Assembly (NCBI RefSeq): GCF_900104815.1
Contig: NZ_FNTD01000004.1
Span: 1,922,001 to 1,986,000, forward strand
From: Streptomyces misionensis
GTDB taxonomy: Bacteria; Actinomycetota; Actinomycetes; Streptomycetales; Streptomycetaceae
Length of the DNA: 64,000 nt
Direction of reading: 5' to 3'
In this document: positions 8,568-16,040 of the stretch, piece by piece
Position numbering within the stretch: the first letter of the stretch is position 1
How the letters are laid out: every line of letters begins with the position of its first letter
Notes under the pieces: model-generated
The model's database searches: none
Told to the model about the DNA's origin: nothing
The model's input: the letters and a program-made list of their open reading frames with translations, nothing else
Position numbers and translations under genes: made by a program

Positions 8568-9305
8568 TCACCTCCCGGCGCCCCGGGCCCGGCCCCCGGA
8601 CCCGGCCCCCGCGCCGTCCTCGTCCACTTCCTCGTCCTCGACGAACTCGAGATCGTCGTCCTCGTCCTCGTCGGCGGGGTCGACGTCGTCCTCCTCGTCG
8701 TCGAAGACCGCGCTGACGTCGAACCGGCACACCACCACCTGCGCGTCGATGTGCTCGAACGGGGCCTCCAGCCACTCCCCGGCCTCCGGCGCCTCCTCGG
8801 CGGCGGTGACCCAGAGCGTGGAGTCGCCCTCCTCCAGACCGAACTCCTTGTGCCGGGAGGCGATCTCGTCCGGTTCGAACTCGCCGAAGAGCAGGCCCAG
8901 CGCCCCGGGGACGGTGCCGGCCGCGTCCTCGTCCACGCCGGTGACGTCCTCGTAGTCCGCGGCCTCGACCCGCTCGGCCTGGGCCAGCAGCCGCTGGGGC
9001 TCCGCGACGGTGTAGTCGCGGCGGATCAGGACGCTGATCGCATGGGGCTCCTCGGGGCCGGCGTACGGCGGCGGCGTCTCGTCGGCACCGGGGATCTCGA
9101 AGGGGGTGACCTCGTCGTAGCGGTCGTACAGCAGTTCGTCGTACGCCTCGGCGGCCGCGGCCAGCTGGTTGAACGCCTCGAAGACGGCCGGGTCGTCGTC
9201 TCCGGACCTGCGTTCGACCGCCGCCAGGTGACGGTCGAGCGCGGTCTTGACCGCCTCGGCGGCGGCGCGTACCTCGGCAGCGGTGGGCTGCGCAGCATCA
9301 GACAT
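8568..9305 (-). CDS. Conserved hypothetical protein with acidic tail
   Basis: 245 residues (MSDAAQPTAAEVRAAA). An N-terminal helical part (AFNQLAAAAEAYDELLYDRYDEVTPFE) is followed by a mixed region (SVLIRRDYTV, STLWVTAAEEA), then a strongly acidic Asp/Glu tail and a short Gly/Arg end. Soluble, no signal peptide. I do not recognise a characterised function. It is divergent from the DUF5703 gene 47 nt away. Confidence 0.75.
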   Translation of the reverse strand: MSDAAQPTAAEVRAAAEAVKTALDRHLAAVERRSGDDDPAVFEAFNQLAAAAEAYDELLYDRYDEVTPFEIPGADETPPPYAGPEEPHAISVLIRRDYTVAEPQRLLAQAERVEAADYEDVTGVDEDAAGTVPGALGLLFGEFEPDEIASRHKEFGLEEGDSTLWVTAAEEAPEAGEWLEAPFEHIDAQVVVCRFDVSAVFDDEEDDVDPADEDEDDDLEFVEDEEVDEDGAGAGSGGRARGAGR

Positions 9306-9352
9306 AGTGCAGACGCTATCCGTACCGGGCACCAGCCCGCACAATAGATGCG

Positions 9353-9541
9353 ATGCCGGAATACGAATTTGTCGACGTGTACGTGCCTCGCGGGGTCTCC
9401 CGCAAGGACGCCACACGTCTGCTGACGGACCATGCCGAGTACGGACACTGGGAGTTGGACCGACTGAGCCTGCTGCGCGACGGCAGCCGCAGGGTGCGGC
9501 TGCGCCGGCGGATCATCCGCCAGGTGCGGGCCACGTGGTGA
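9353..9541 (+). CDS. DUF5703 family small protein
   Basis: 62 residues (MPEYEFVDVYVPRGVSRKDA), ending in a basic stretch RRVRLRRRIIRQVR. It matches the short DUF5703 family of Streptomyces as I recall it; function unknown. There is no clear Shine-Dalgarno sequence before the ATG, so translation may be leaderless. Confidence 0.75.
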   Translation: MPEYEFVDVYVPRGVSRKDATRLLTDHAEYGHWELDRLSLLRDGSRRVRLRRRIIRQVRATW

Positions 9542-9559
9542 GACGAAAACGCTGAACCG

Positions 9560-9620
9560 GGCGGGGACATGGGAACGGAGCGGGCCCGCCGGTATGTGAC
9601 CGGCCCACTCCGTCCCCGCC
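9560..9620. terminator. Nested hairpins after DUF5703 and the long chaplin
   Basis: Nested inverted repeats: GGCGGGG/CCCCGCC (9560-9566 with 9614-9620), ACGGAG/CTCCGT (9575-9580 with 9608-9613) and GCCGGT-ATGTG-ACCGGC (9588-9604). They lie between two convergent genes and are likely a bidirectional terminator. Confidence 0.6.
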
Positions 9621-9649
9621 GTCCGCCACGGGCGTGCTCGACCGCTTCC

Positions 9650-10435
9650 CTAGGCCCTGGCCCGCGCCTTGCGGTACATCACCGCGCCCGCGAGCAGCGC
9701 GCCCGCGCCGGTCGACAGCGCGACGCCCAGCGGCAGCTCGCTACCGGTGTGCGCGAGCTGACCCGTGGCCAGGGACGCGGAACCCTGTGGGGTGTGCGCG
9801 TTCGCGGCGGGCGGGGTGCCCGGCTGGTGCGGCGTTCCCGGGTGGCCCGGCTGAGTCGGCCGGCCAGGTTGGCCGGGGTGACTCGGGTGACCGGGGTGGC
9901 CCGGGTGACCGGGGTGGCCCGGGTGACCGGGGTGGCCCGGGTGACCGGGGTGGCCCGGCGGGTTGGTGTGGCCCCCGCCGTGTGTTCCGCCGCCGTTGGC
10001 GCAGTCGTTGCCCAGGGCGGGATTGCCCACCCCGACGACGTCGACACTGTTGCCGCAGACGTTCACCGGGACGTCGATCGGCACCTGGACGGTGTTGCCC
10101 GATCCGACGCCCGGCGAGCCCGTGGTGTGTCCGCCCGCGTGCGCGCCCCCCGGGCCTCCGGAGCCGCCGTGCCCCTGACCTCCCTGGCCGCCACCGGAGT
10201 TGACGCAGGCGTTGCCCATCGCCGGGTTGAGGAGCCCGACGACGTTGACGGTGTTGCCGCAGACGTTCACCGGCGCGTGCACCGGCACCTGCACGGTGTT
10301 GCCGGACAGAACGCCGGGCGAGCCGGCCGCGGCGCCGGACGCGCCCGCGTCCGCGTGGGCCACGCCGGTCGCGGCGGCGATCATCCCGGTCGCCGCCGCC
10401 ATGGTCATCAGACCCTTACGGGTGCTTTGTCGCAT
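9650..10435 (-). CDS. chpC: Long chaplin with two chaplin domains and sortase signal (ChpC-like)
   Basis: 261 residues from ATG 10435, preceded by a G-rich ribosome site. Order: signal peptide; chaplin domain 1 (SPGVLSGNTVQVPVHAPVNV, CGNTVNV, ending GNACVN); Gly/His linker; chaplin domain 2 (SPGVGSGNTVQVPIDVPVNV, ending GNDCAN); a (GHP)n collagen-like spacer; the sorting signal LAHTG; a membrane helix; and a basic tail RKARARA. Each chaplin domain has the paired cysteines. Long chaplins are wall-anchored by sortase and support the hydrophobic aerial-hypha sheath. Neighbouring chpH matches the known chpC-chpH pairing. Confidence 0.92.
   Translation of the reverse strand: MRQSTRKGLMTMAAATGMIAAATGVAHADAGASGAAAGSPGVLSGNTVQVPVHAPVNVCGNTVNVVGLLNPAMGNACVNSGGGQGGQGHGGSGGPGGAHAGGHTTGSPGVGSGNTVQVPIDVPVNVCGNSVDVVGVGNPALGNDCANGGGTHGGGHTNPPGHPGHPGHPGHPGHPGHPGHPGHPSHPGQPGRPTQPGHPGTPHQPGTPPAANAHTPQGSASLATGQLAHTGSELPLGVALSTGAGALLAGAVMYRKARARA
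9873..9962 (-). repeat. 18-bp tandem repeat coding for (Gly-His-Pro)n
   Basis: About five units of ccggggtggcccgggtga (top strand); three identical copies run 9891-9944, with degenerate copies at both ends. In the chaplin frame each unit encodes two GHP triplets of the wall-spanning spacer. Copy number is likely to vary among strains. Confidence 0.85.
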
Positions 10436-10476
10436 TGGTACGTACCCCCCTGCCTTCGCTTTGCCTTCGCTGTCTG

Positions 10477-10522
10477 AAAAAGGCCGGTCGGCCTCGGGGC
10501 GCATCGCGCGCTCCGAGGCCGA
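10477..10522 (-). terminator. Terminator between chpH and the long chaplin
   Basis: A perfect 10-bp stem (TCGGCCTCGG/CCGAGGCCGA, 10488-10497 with 10513-10522, 15-nt loop). On the minus strand it is followed within 6 nt by TTTTT (10477-10481). This is the most classical intrinsic terminator in the window and lies 52 nt past the chpH stop, so the two chaplin genes are probably transcribed separately. Confidence 0.65.
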
Positions 10523-10574
10523 CGGCTCGCAAAAGACGCCCCCTCGGGGTGGATGGCCCCTCGGGGAGTCGGCA

Positions 10575-10808
10575 TCAGCTGTTGACGCAGGTGTTGCCGA
10601 AGGCGGGGTTCAGGAGCCCGATCACGTTGATCGTGTTGCCGCACACGTTCACCGGGACGTGCACGGGCACCTGAACGACGTTGCCGGAGACGACACCCGG
10701 GGAGTGCACCGCGGCACCCTGGGCACCGGAGTCGGCGACGGCCAGGCCCGCGCCCGCGAGAACCAGCCCACCGGTGGCAGCCGCAGCGGCGACGACCTTC
10801 TTGATCAT
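10575..10808 (-). CDS. chpH: Short secreted chaplin ChpH
   Basis: 77 residues, start MIKKVVAAAAATGG, preceded by GAGGAGG. Signal peptide to about residue 26 (LAVADS), then one chaplin domain: SPGVVSGNVVQVPVHVPVNV, CGNTINVIGLLNPAFGN, final TCVNS with the paired Cys. Short chaplins assemble into amyloid fibrils that lower surface tension and coat aerial hyphae. The 5' untranslated region can form a hairpin over the ribosome site (see 10813-10871). Confidence 0.93.
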   Translation of the reverse strand: MIKKVVAAAAATGGLVLAGAGLAVADSGAQGAAVHSPGVVSGNVVQVPVHVPVNVCGNTINVIGLLNPAFGNTCVNS

Positions 10809-10812
10809 TGTT

Positions 10813-10871
10813 CCTCCTCGTTGGCAAGGCGATCCCAAGGTGCGGGGACCGCATCACCTGTAACGAGGAGG
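10813..10871 (-). promoter_or_regulatory. Ribosome-site-sequestering hairpin upstream of chpH
   Basis: On the mRNA strand CCTCCTCGTT (10871-10862) is a perfect 10-nt complement of AACGAGGAGG (10822-10813), which contains the chpH Shine-Dalgarno sequence 4 nt before the ATG. The 39-nt loop holds its own hairpin TGCGG-TCC-CCGCA (10853-10841). If transcription starts upstream of 10871, translation of chpH could be gated by RNA folding. Confidence 0.5.
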
Positions 10872-10950
10872 GAGTATTGGAGCTACGAGCTTATGGTCGC
10901 ATTCACCCTTCTCAGTCGATCTCGAACGCGCACCCGAATGTCCGGGCGCC

Positions 10951-12276
10951 TCAGGAGGCGTCGATGAAGCGGTCGAGGACGCGGACGCCGAACCGGAGCC
11001 CGTCCACCGGCACCCGCTCGTCCACGCCGTGGAACATGCCCGCGAAGTCCAGCTCCGGCGGCAGCTTCAGCGGCGCGAAGCCGAAGCCGCGGATGCCGAG
11101 GTCGTCGAAGGACTTGGCGTCGGTGCCGCCGGAGAGCATGTACGGGATCGCCTTGGCGGCGGGGTCCTCGGCGAGCAGGGCGGCCTGCATGGCCTCCACC
11201 AGGGCGCCGTCGAAGGTCGTCTCGACGGCCTTGTCGGCGTGCACGTCCTCCCGGCGGACGTGCGGCCCGAGCAGCCGGTCGAGGTCGCCGAGGAACTCCT
11301 CCTCGTAGCCGGGCAGGAAGCGTCCGTCGATGTGCGCGGTGGCCTCGCCGGGGATGACGTTGACCTTGTAACCGGCGTTCAGCTGGGTGGGGTTTGCGGT
11401 GTTGCTCAGGGTCGCGCCGATCAGCTTGGCGATGCCGCCGAGCTTGGCGATCGTGGCCTCCATGTCCTCCGGGTCCAGCTCGGTGCCGAGCGCGTCGCCC
11501 AGCTCGTCGAGGAAGGCCCGGGTGGTCTTGGTGACCCGCACCGGGAACTTGTGCCGGCCGACCCGGGCGACGGCCTCGGACAGCTCGGTGATGGCGTTGT
11601 CCCGGTGGATCATGGAGCCGTGCCCGGCGGTGCCGGCCACGGTGAGCTTCATCCAGTGCATGCCCTTCTCGGCCGTCTGGATCAGATACAGCCGCCGCTG
11701 CTCGTTCACGGTGAAGGAGAAGCCGCCGACCTCGCTGATCGCCTCGGTGACGCCCTCGAACAGCTCGGGGTGGTGGTCGACCAGGTACCGGGCGCCGAAG
11801 GTGCCGCCCGCCTCCTCGTCGGCGAGGAAGGCGACCACGACGTCCCGCGGGGGCCGCCGCCCGCTGCGCAGCCGGTCGCGCACGACCGCGAGGGTCATGG
11901 CGTCCATGTCCTTCATGTCGACCGCACCGCGGCCCCACACGCACCCGTCGGCGATCTCGCCGGAGAAGGGGTGGTGGGTCCAGTCGTCGGCGTTGGCCGG
12001 CACCACGTCCAGGTGGCCGTGGATCAGCAGGGCGGGCCGGGACGGGTCCTCCCCCGCGATGCGGGCCACGGTGGAGGCACGGCCCGGGTGCGACTCGTAG
12101 ATCTTGGGCTCCAGGCCGACCTCGGCGAGCTTCTCGGCGACCCACTCGGCGGCCTTGCGCTCACCGGGCCCGGAGTGGTCGCCGTAGTTGCTGGTGTCGA
12201 ACCGGATCAGCTCGCGGCAGAGGTCCACGACCTCGTCCTCGCCGGTGACGCCCTGGGCCGTGTCCGTCTCGCTCAC
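10951..12276 (-). CDS. M20 family metallopeptidase / deacylase
   Basis: 441 residues. The M20 zinc site is visible: HGHLDVVP (His and Asp), GRGAVDMKD (bridging Asp), DEEAGG (catalytic and metal Glu), with the late His in the C-terminal part (MFHGVDERV). Cytosolic, two-zinc amidohydrolase of the ArgE/DapE/CPG2 type; the substrate cannot be told from sequence. Monocistronic, ending 142 nt before the chpH start on the same strand. Confidence 0.88.
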   Translation of the reverse strand: MSETDTAQGVTGEDEVVDLCRELIRFDTSNYGDHSGPGERKAAEWVAEKLAEVGLEPKIYESHPGRASTVARIAGEDPSRPALLIHGHLDVVPANADDWTHHPFSGEIADGCVWGRGAVDMKDMDAMTLAVVRDRLRSGRRPPRDVVVAFLADEEAGGTFGARYLVDHHPELFEGVTEAISEVGGFSFTVNEQRRLYLIQTAEKGMHWMKLTVAGTAGHGSMIHRDNAITELSEAVARVGRHKFPVRVTKTTRAFLDELGDALGTELDPEDMEATIAKLGGIAKLIGATLSNTANPTQLNAGYKVNVIPGEATAHIDGRFLPGYEEEFLGDLDRLLGPHVRREDVHADKAVETTFDGALVEAMQAALLAEDPAAKAIPYMLSGGTDAKSFDDLGIRGFGFAPLKLPPELDFAGMFHGVDERVPVDGLRFGVRVLDRFIDAS

Positions 12277-12489
12277 GCTGCTTCCTCCCGACTTCCCTGC
12301 TGGTGGTCCCTCTCATCCTCCCTCCGCCCCCGCCCCGGGCCCAAGACCGGTCCCGGCCCGTCACACTCCGTTCACGCCGGTCCGGCCCGGAGCGGGGGGT
12401 GATCAGCCACCCCCGAAAGCCTGGTAATGTTTCCTTCGTCGCCGCGAGGGAGACCCCACCGAGGGAAGCTCGCGCACGACAGACACCTT

Positions 12490-12577
12490 GTCCGGGTGGC
12501 GGAATGGCAGACGCGCTAGCTTGAGGTGCTAGTGCCCTTTATCGGGCGTGGGGGTTCAAGTCCCCCCTCGGACACCA
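12490..12577 (+). tRNA. tRNA-Leu (GAG)
   Basis: An 88-nt cloverleaf with 7-bp acceptor stem GTCCGGG/CTCGGAC (one G:U), anticodon arm CTAGC-TTGAGGT-GCTAG with anticodon GAG, a long class II variable arm (TGCCCTTTATCGGGCG), T-arm GGGGGTTCAAGTCCCCC and an encoded CCA end. Reads CUC, a common Leu codon here. Confidence 0.97.
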
Positions 12578-12580
12578 GTG

Positions 12581-12608
12581 AGGGCCCCTGCTTCGGCGGG
12601 GGCCCTTT
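12581..12608 (+). terminator. Intrinsic terminator of tRNA-Leu
   Basis: Stem AGGGCCCC/GGGGCCCT (12581-12588 with 12599-12606) around a 10-nt loop, then TTT, starting 3 nt after the tRNA CCA end. Confidence 0.8.
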
Positions 12609-12647
12609 CGTATGCCGGGGGGCGGGTGGGTTCCTAGACTTGGTCGC

Positions 12648-14372
12648 GTGGCCCGGGCCAATGACGAGGTCGAGGCGTTGCTGCGGGAGTACGCGGACCT
12701 CATCGCGATCACCGGAGGCGACGCGTTCAAGGCGCGCGCCTACGAGAAGGCCGCGCGGGCCATCGGCGGGTATCCGGCCGACGTCGCCAAGCTGGACGAG
12801 GACGGGCTGCGGGAGATCCCGAACGTGGGGCGGTCGATCGCCGACAAGGTGGCCGAGTACCTGCGCACCGGGAAGATGGCCGTGGTCGAGGAACGGCGGG
12901 CCGGGATCCCGGCCGGGGTGCGGGAGTTGATCACCATCCCGACCCTCGGCCCGAAGAAGGCCCTGCGGCTGTACGAGGACCTGCACATCTCGTCGGTGAA
13001 CGAGCTGGCCGCCGCGATCGAGTCCGACGCCCTGGCCGATCTCAAGGGGTTCGGGGAGAAGACGCAGGACAACATCCGGCACGGCATCGAGTTGTTGCGG
13101 CAGGCGGGGGCGCGGGTGCCGCTGCCGCTCGCGCTGGACACCGCCGAGGAGATCATCGCCGCGCTGTCCGGGGTGACCGGCTGCCGGCGGTGTGCCTACG
13201 CGGGGTCGTTGCGGCGGATGCGGGAGACGGTCGGGGACCTGGACGTGCTGGTGGCGGCGCGGAAGTCGGGGCCGTTCATGGAGGCGCTGTGCGAAATGCC
13301 GGGCACCGCCGAGGTGATCGCGCGGGGCGCGAAGAAGACGTCGGTGCGCACCGGCAAGGGGCTCCAGGTGGATCTGCGGGTGCTGCCGCCGGAGTCGTGG
13401 GGCGCGGGATTGCAGTACTTCACCGGGTCCAAGGCGCACAACATCCGTACTCGGACCATCGCGGTGCACCGGGGGCTGAAGCTGTCGGAGTACGGCGTGT
13501 TCGACGCGCGGAGCGAGGAGTCGGTGGCCTCGCGCACCGAGGAGGAGGTGTACGCGCGGCTGGGCCTGCCGTGGATCGAGCCGACGCTGCGCGAGGACCG
13601 CGGGGAGATCGAGGCGGCCCTGCGCGGGGAGCTGCCCGAGGTGGTGACCGAGCGGGACGTCCGCGGTGATCTGCACACCCACACCGATCTGACCGACGGG
13701 CTGGCGTCGCTGGAGGCGATGGTGGAGGCGGCCGCGGGGCGCGGGTACGCGTACTACGCGGTGACCGACCACGCGCCGAACCTGTACATGCAGCGGATGA
13801 CCGACGAGAAGATCCTCGGCCAGCGGGCGCGGCTGCGGGAGCTGGACGGGAAGCACCGCCGGATGCGGCTGCTGCACGGCACGGAGCTGAACATCGGGCC
13901 GGAGGGCGAGGTGGACTGGCCCGACGAGTTCCTGGCCGGTTTCGATCTGTGTGTGGCCTCGCTGCACTCGCACTTCGACCTGGGCCGCGCGGCGATGACC
14001 CGGCGGCTGGTGCGGGCCTGCGAGAACCCGTACGTCAATGTCCTGGGGCATCCCACCACCCGGCTGATCGGCCGGCGGCCGGGCGTGGACGCGGACTGGG
14101 ACGAGGTGTTCGCGGTCTGCGCGCGCACGGGCACGGCGCTGGAGGTCAACGCGCAGCCGGACCGGCTCGACCTGTGCGACGAGGACATCCTGCGGGCGCG
14201 GGCGCACGGGGTGCGGTTCGCGGTGAACACCGACGCGCACTCGGTGCCGCACCTGGCACAGCTGCGCTACGGCATCGGCACGGCCCAGCGGGGCTGGCTG
14301 ACGCCGGACGACGTGATCAACACCTGGCCACTGACCCGGCTGCGCCGGTTCCTGCGCAAGGGCGGGCGCTAG
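12648..14372 (+). CDS. polX: DNA polymerase X family protein (PolX), polymerase plus PHP nuclease
   Basis: 574 residues from GTG 12648 (VARANDEVEALL). An ATG at 12612 lies only 6 nt past the tRNA terminator stem and is unlikely. N-terminal helix-hairpin-helix repeats (IPNVGRSIADKVAEYL, IPTLGPKKALRLY); pol beta nucleotidyl-transfer signature G186-S187 with Asp197 and Asp199, third Asp in LQVDLRVLP; C-terminal PHP domain with D341-L-H-T-H metal ligands, DHAPN, LHSH and NTDAH. Gap-filling repair polymerase with 3'-5' exonuclease or AP-endonuclease activity in bacterial relatives. Single gene. Confidence 0.93.
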   Translation: MARANDEVEALLREYADLIAITGGDAFKARAYEKAARAIGGYPADVAKLDEDGLREIPNVGRSIADKVAEYLRTGKMAVVEERRAGIPAGVRELITIPTLGPKKALRLYEDLHISSVNELAAAIESDALADLKGFGEKTQDNIRHGIELLRQAGARVPLPLALDTAEEIIAALSGVTGCRRCAYAGSLRRMRETVGDLDVLVAARKSGPFMEALCEMPGTAEVIARGAKKTSVRTGKGLQVDLRVLPPESWGAGLQYFTGSKAHNIRTRTIAVHRGLKLSEYGVFDARSEESVASRTEEEVYARLGLPWIEPTLREDRGEIEAALRGELPEVVTERDVRGDLHTHTDLTDGLASLEAMVEAAAGRGYAYYAVTDHAPNLYMQRMTDEKILGQRARLRELDGKHRRMRLLHGTELNIGPEGEVDWPDEFLAGFDLCVASLHSHFDLGRAAMTRRLVRACENPYVNVLGHPTTRLIGRRPGVDADWDEVFAVCARTGTALEVNAQPDRLDLCDEDILRARAHGVRFAVNTDAHSVPHLAQLRYGIGTAQRGWLTPDDVINTWPLTRLRRFLRKGGR

Positions 14373-14460
14373 ACGGGCACTTCGCGGGTGGCTTGAACGG
14401 CTGGTCGTCGTACGGGAGTCGACCAAGTGGTCGCCTGGGGCACGAGATCTGTGACACGCT

Positions 14461-14479
14461 CTTCTCCCTGCGGGAGAGG
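14461..14479 (+). promoter_or_regulatory. Hairpin overlapping the ribosome site of the next gene
   Basis: CTTCTCCC-TGC-GGGAGAGG forms an 8-pair hairpin (one U:G) whose 3' arm contains the only good Shine-Dalgarno sequence (GGGAGAGGA) for the ATG at 14488. It may limit or regulate translation. Confidence 0.4.
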
Positions 14480-14487
14480 AACGACTG

Positions 14488-14874
14488 ATGACCCGTTACC
14501 AGTGCGGATCGTGCTCGTACCGGAGCGACCATCTGGGTGATGCCCAACAGCACTCGCAACAGACGGGCCACGTCTGCATCGGCAAGGACGATGCCGGGCC
14601 GACCGGAGGCCGGTTCGGCAAGGCCAGGGTCGTGGTCAAGGCCGGCGCCGGTGTTCTGGCCGCCACCGCCATCGGGGCCGTCGGGGCCCTCGCCTGGAAG
14701 TGCAAGGGACTCCAGGAAGAGCGCGACGGTCTCCTGTCCATGGCTTCGGGACTCGTGGCGCAGTTGGCGGAGGCGACGGCGGAGAACGAGAGCCTGAGGT
14801 CGGAGAACGACTACCTGAAGTCGGCCACCGGTGCCGCGAAGACCCTCAAGAGCTACGACGACCGAGTGGGCTAG
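14488..14874 (+). CDS. Small zinc-finger / membrane / coiled-coil protein, function unknown
   Basis: 128 residues. N-terminus MTRYQCGSCSYRSD has CxxC followed by two His and another Cys (HSQQTGHVC), a C2H2-like single finger. Residues about 45-70 (VVVKAGAGVLAATAIGAVGA) form one membrane helix. The rest is an acidic heptad-like coiled coil (LQEERDGLLSMA to NESLRSENDYLKSA). This suggests an inner-membrane protein with a cytosolic or DNA-facing finger. Not recognised from a named family. Convergent with capA-like gene. Confidence 0.7.
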   Translation: MTRYQCGSCSYRSDHLGDAQQHSQQTGHVCIGKDDAGPTGGRFGKARVVVKAGAGVLAATAIGAVGALAWKCKGLQEERDGLLSMASGLVAQLAEATAENESLRSENDYLKSATGAAKTLKSYDDRVG

Positions 14875-14921
14875 GCCCTGGACGCGGGGAACGGCCGCCG
14901 GAAGGACTCGTGGGTACGGCG

Positions 14922-16019
14922 CTAGAGGGCCCGTACGGTCAGCGTGCCGTCGGCCGATTCCTCGATGCGGGCGCCCCGGGTGCGGGGGGCGAGGGTGGTG
15001 CGCAGCCAGGTGGTGTCCTGTGGGGAGGCGGGTTCCAGGCGCATGCGGCGGGCCTGGAAGGGCACGAGCCGCAGGCCGGTCAGGCGGCCGGTGGCGGCGT
15101 CGAGCGAGGCCAGGTGGAGCAGCCGGAGGTCGTCGCGGTAGCGCTCCTGGCCGCCGATGCCCTCGTAGTCGTCCACGAAGTCGCCGCAGCCGTACAGGAC
15201 GAGTCGGCCGCGGTGGATCTCCAGGGGGCGGGGGTGGTGCGAGGAGTGTCCGTGGACGATGTCGGCGCCCGCGTCGACGAGCGCGTGGGCGAGGCGGGTC
15301 TCGGCGTGGGAGACGGCGTAGCCCCAGTTGGGGCCCCAGTGGAGGGAGACGACGACGAGGTCGCCGGGGCGGCGCAGCCGACGCAGGCGGTCGGCGAGGT
15401 CCCGCAGTGCGTCCTCGGTGAGCAGGGCGACTCCCGGCCGTCCGGCGGTGGCGGCCCAGTCGTGGGGGATGCCGCTGGAGGGCAGGCCGTAGGAGAAGAC
15501 CAGGGCCCGGCCGCCCGTGCGCAGCGGGACGGCCGCCGGGCGGCGGGCCCTGTCGGTGTCGCGGCCCGCGCCGGCCGTGCGCAGGCCTGCCGCCGTCAGG
15601 GCGGTCAGCGTCCCGGTCAGGCCGCGCGGGCCGAAGTCGAGGACGTGGTTGTTGGCGAGGGCGCACACGTCGGGGCGGGCGGCGGTGAGGCAGGGCAGGT
15701 TGGCGGGGTGCATCCGGTAGTGGACGGCCTTGCCGGGGGCGAACTCGCCGTCCGCGGTGACGGCGGTCTCCAGGTTGAGCACGCGCACGTCCGGCGCGGC
15801 CCGCTCCAGCACGGGCAGTGCCTCGCCCCAGGGCCAGCCGGCGTCCACCGGGCGGGGGATGGGGCCGTTGACGGCCTCGGCGAGGGCGACGTACTCGCGG
15901 GCGTCGTGGACGAAGTCCTCGCGCAGGGCCGGGTCGCCGGGGTGCGGGAGGATCTGGTCGACTCCCCGGCCGAGCATGACGTCACCGGTGAGGGCGAAGG
16001 TGACGGTTCCCTCGGGCAT
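14922..16019 (-). CDS. CapA-family metallophosphoesterase-like protein
   Basis: 365 residues. Starts TVTFALTGDVMLGRGVDQ, with NLETAVT, ALANNHVLDFG and HWGPNWGY plus VHGHSSHHP, the metal-binding blocks of the PGA_cap (CapA/PgsA) fold. No signal peptide. In Bacillus relatives the family acts in poly-gamma-glutamate export; in actinobacteria the role is unknown. Third gene after DUF1876 and the phosphoribosyltransferase-hydrolase fusion, 21 nt downstream of the latter. Confidence 0.85.
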   Translation of the reverse strand: MPEGTVTFALTGDVMLGRGVDQILPHPGDPALREDFVHDAREYVALAEAVNGPIPRPVDAGWPWGEALPVLERAAPDVRVLNLETAVTADGEFAPGKAVHYRMHPANLPCLTAARPDVCALANNHVLDFGPRGLTGTLTALTAAGLRTAGAGRDTDRARRPAAVPLRTGGRALVFSYGLPSSGIPHDWAATAGRPGVALLTEDALRDLADRLRRLRRPGDLVVVSLHWGPNWGYAVSHAETRLAHALVDAGADIVHGHSSHHPRPLEIHRGRLVLYGCGDFVDDYEGIGGQERYRDDLRLLHLASLDAATGRLTGLRLVPFQARRMRLEPASPQDTTWLRTTLAPRTRGARIEESADGTLTVRAL

Positions 16020-16040
16020 GGGTCGTCTCTCGGGCGCGGG

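Noticed and set aside
9873..9962. Tandem repeat as a possible CRISPR or satellite
   Set aside because: The 18-bp units have no spacers and encode in-frame GHP triplets of the chaplin.
10809..10950. c-di-AMP (ydaO-type) riboswitch before chpH
   Set aside because: I could not find the conserved ydaO core; only the ribosome-site hairpin is supported.
12612..12647. ATG 12612 as the polX start
   Set aside because: It lies directly after the tRNA terminator with no room for a promoter and ribosome site; GTG 12648 gives the expected N-terminus.
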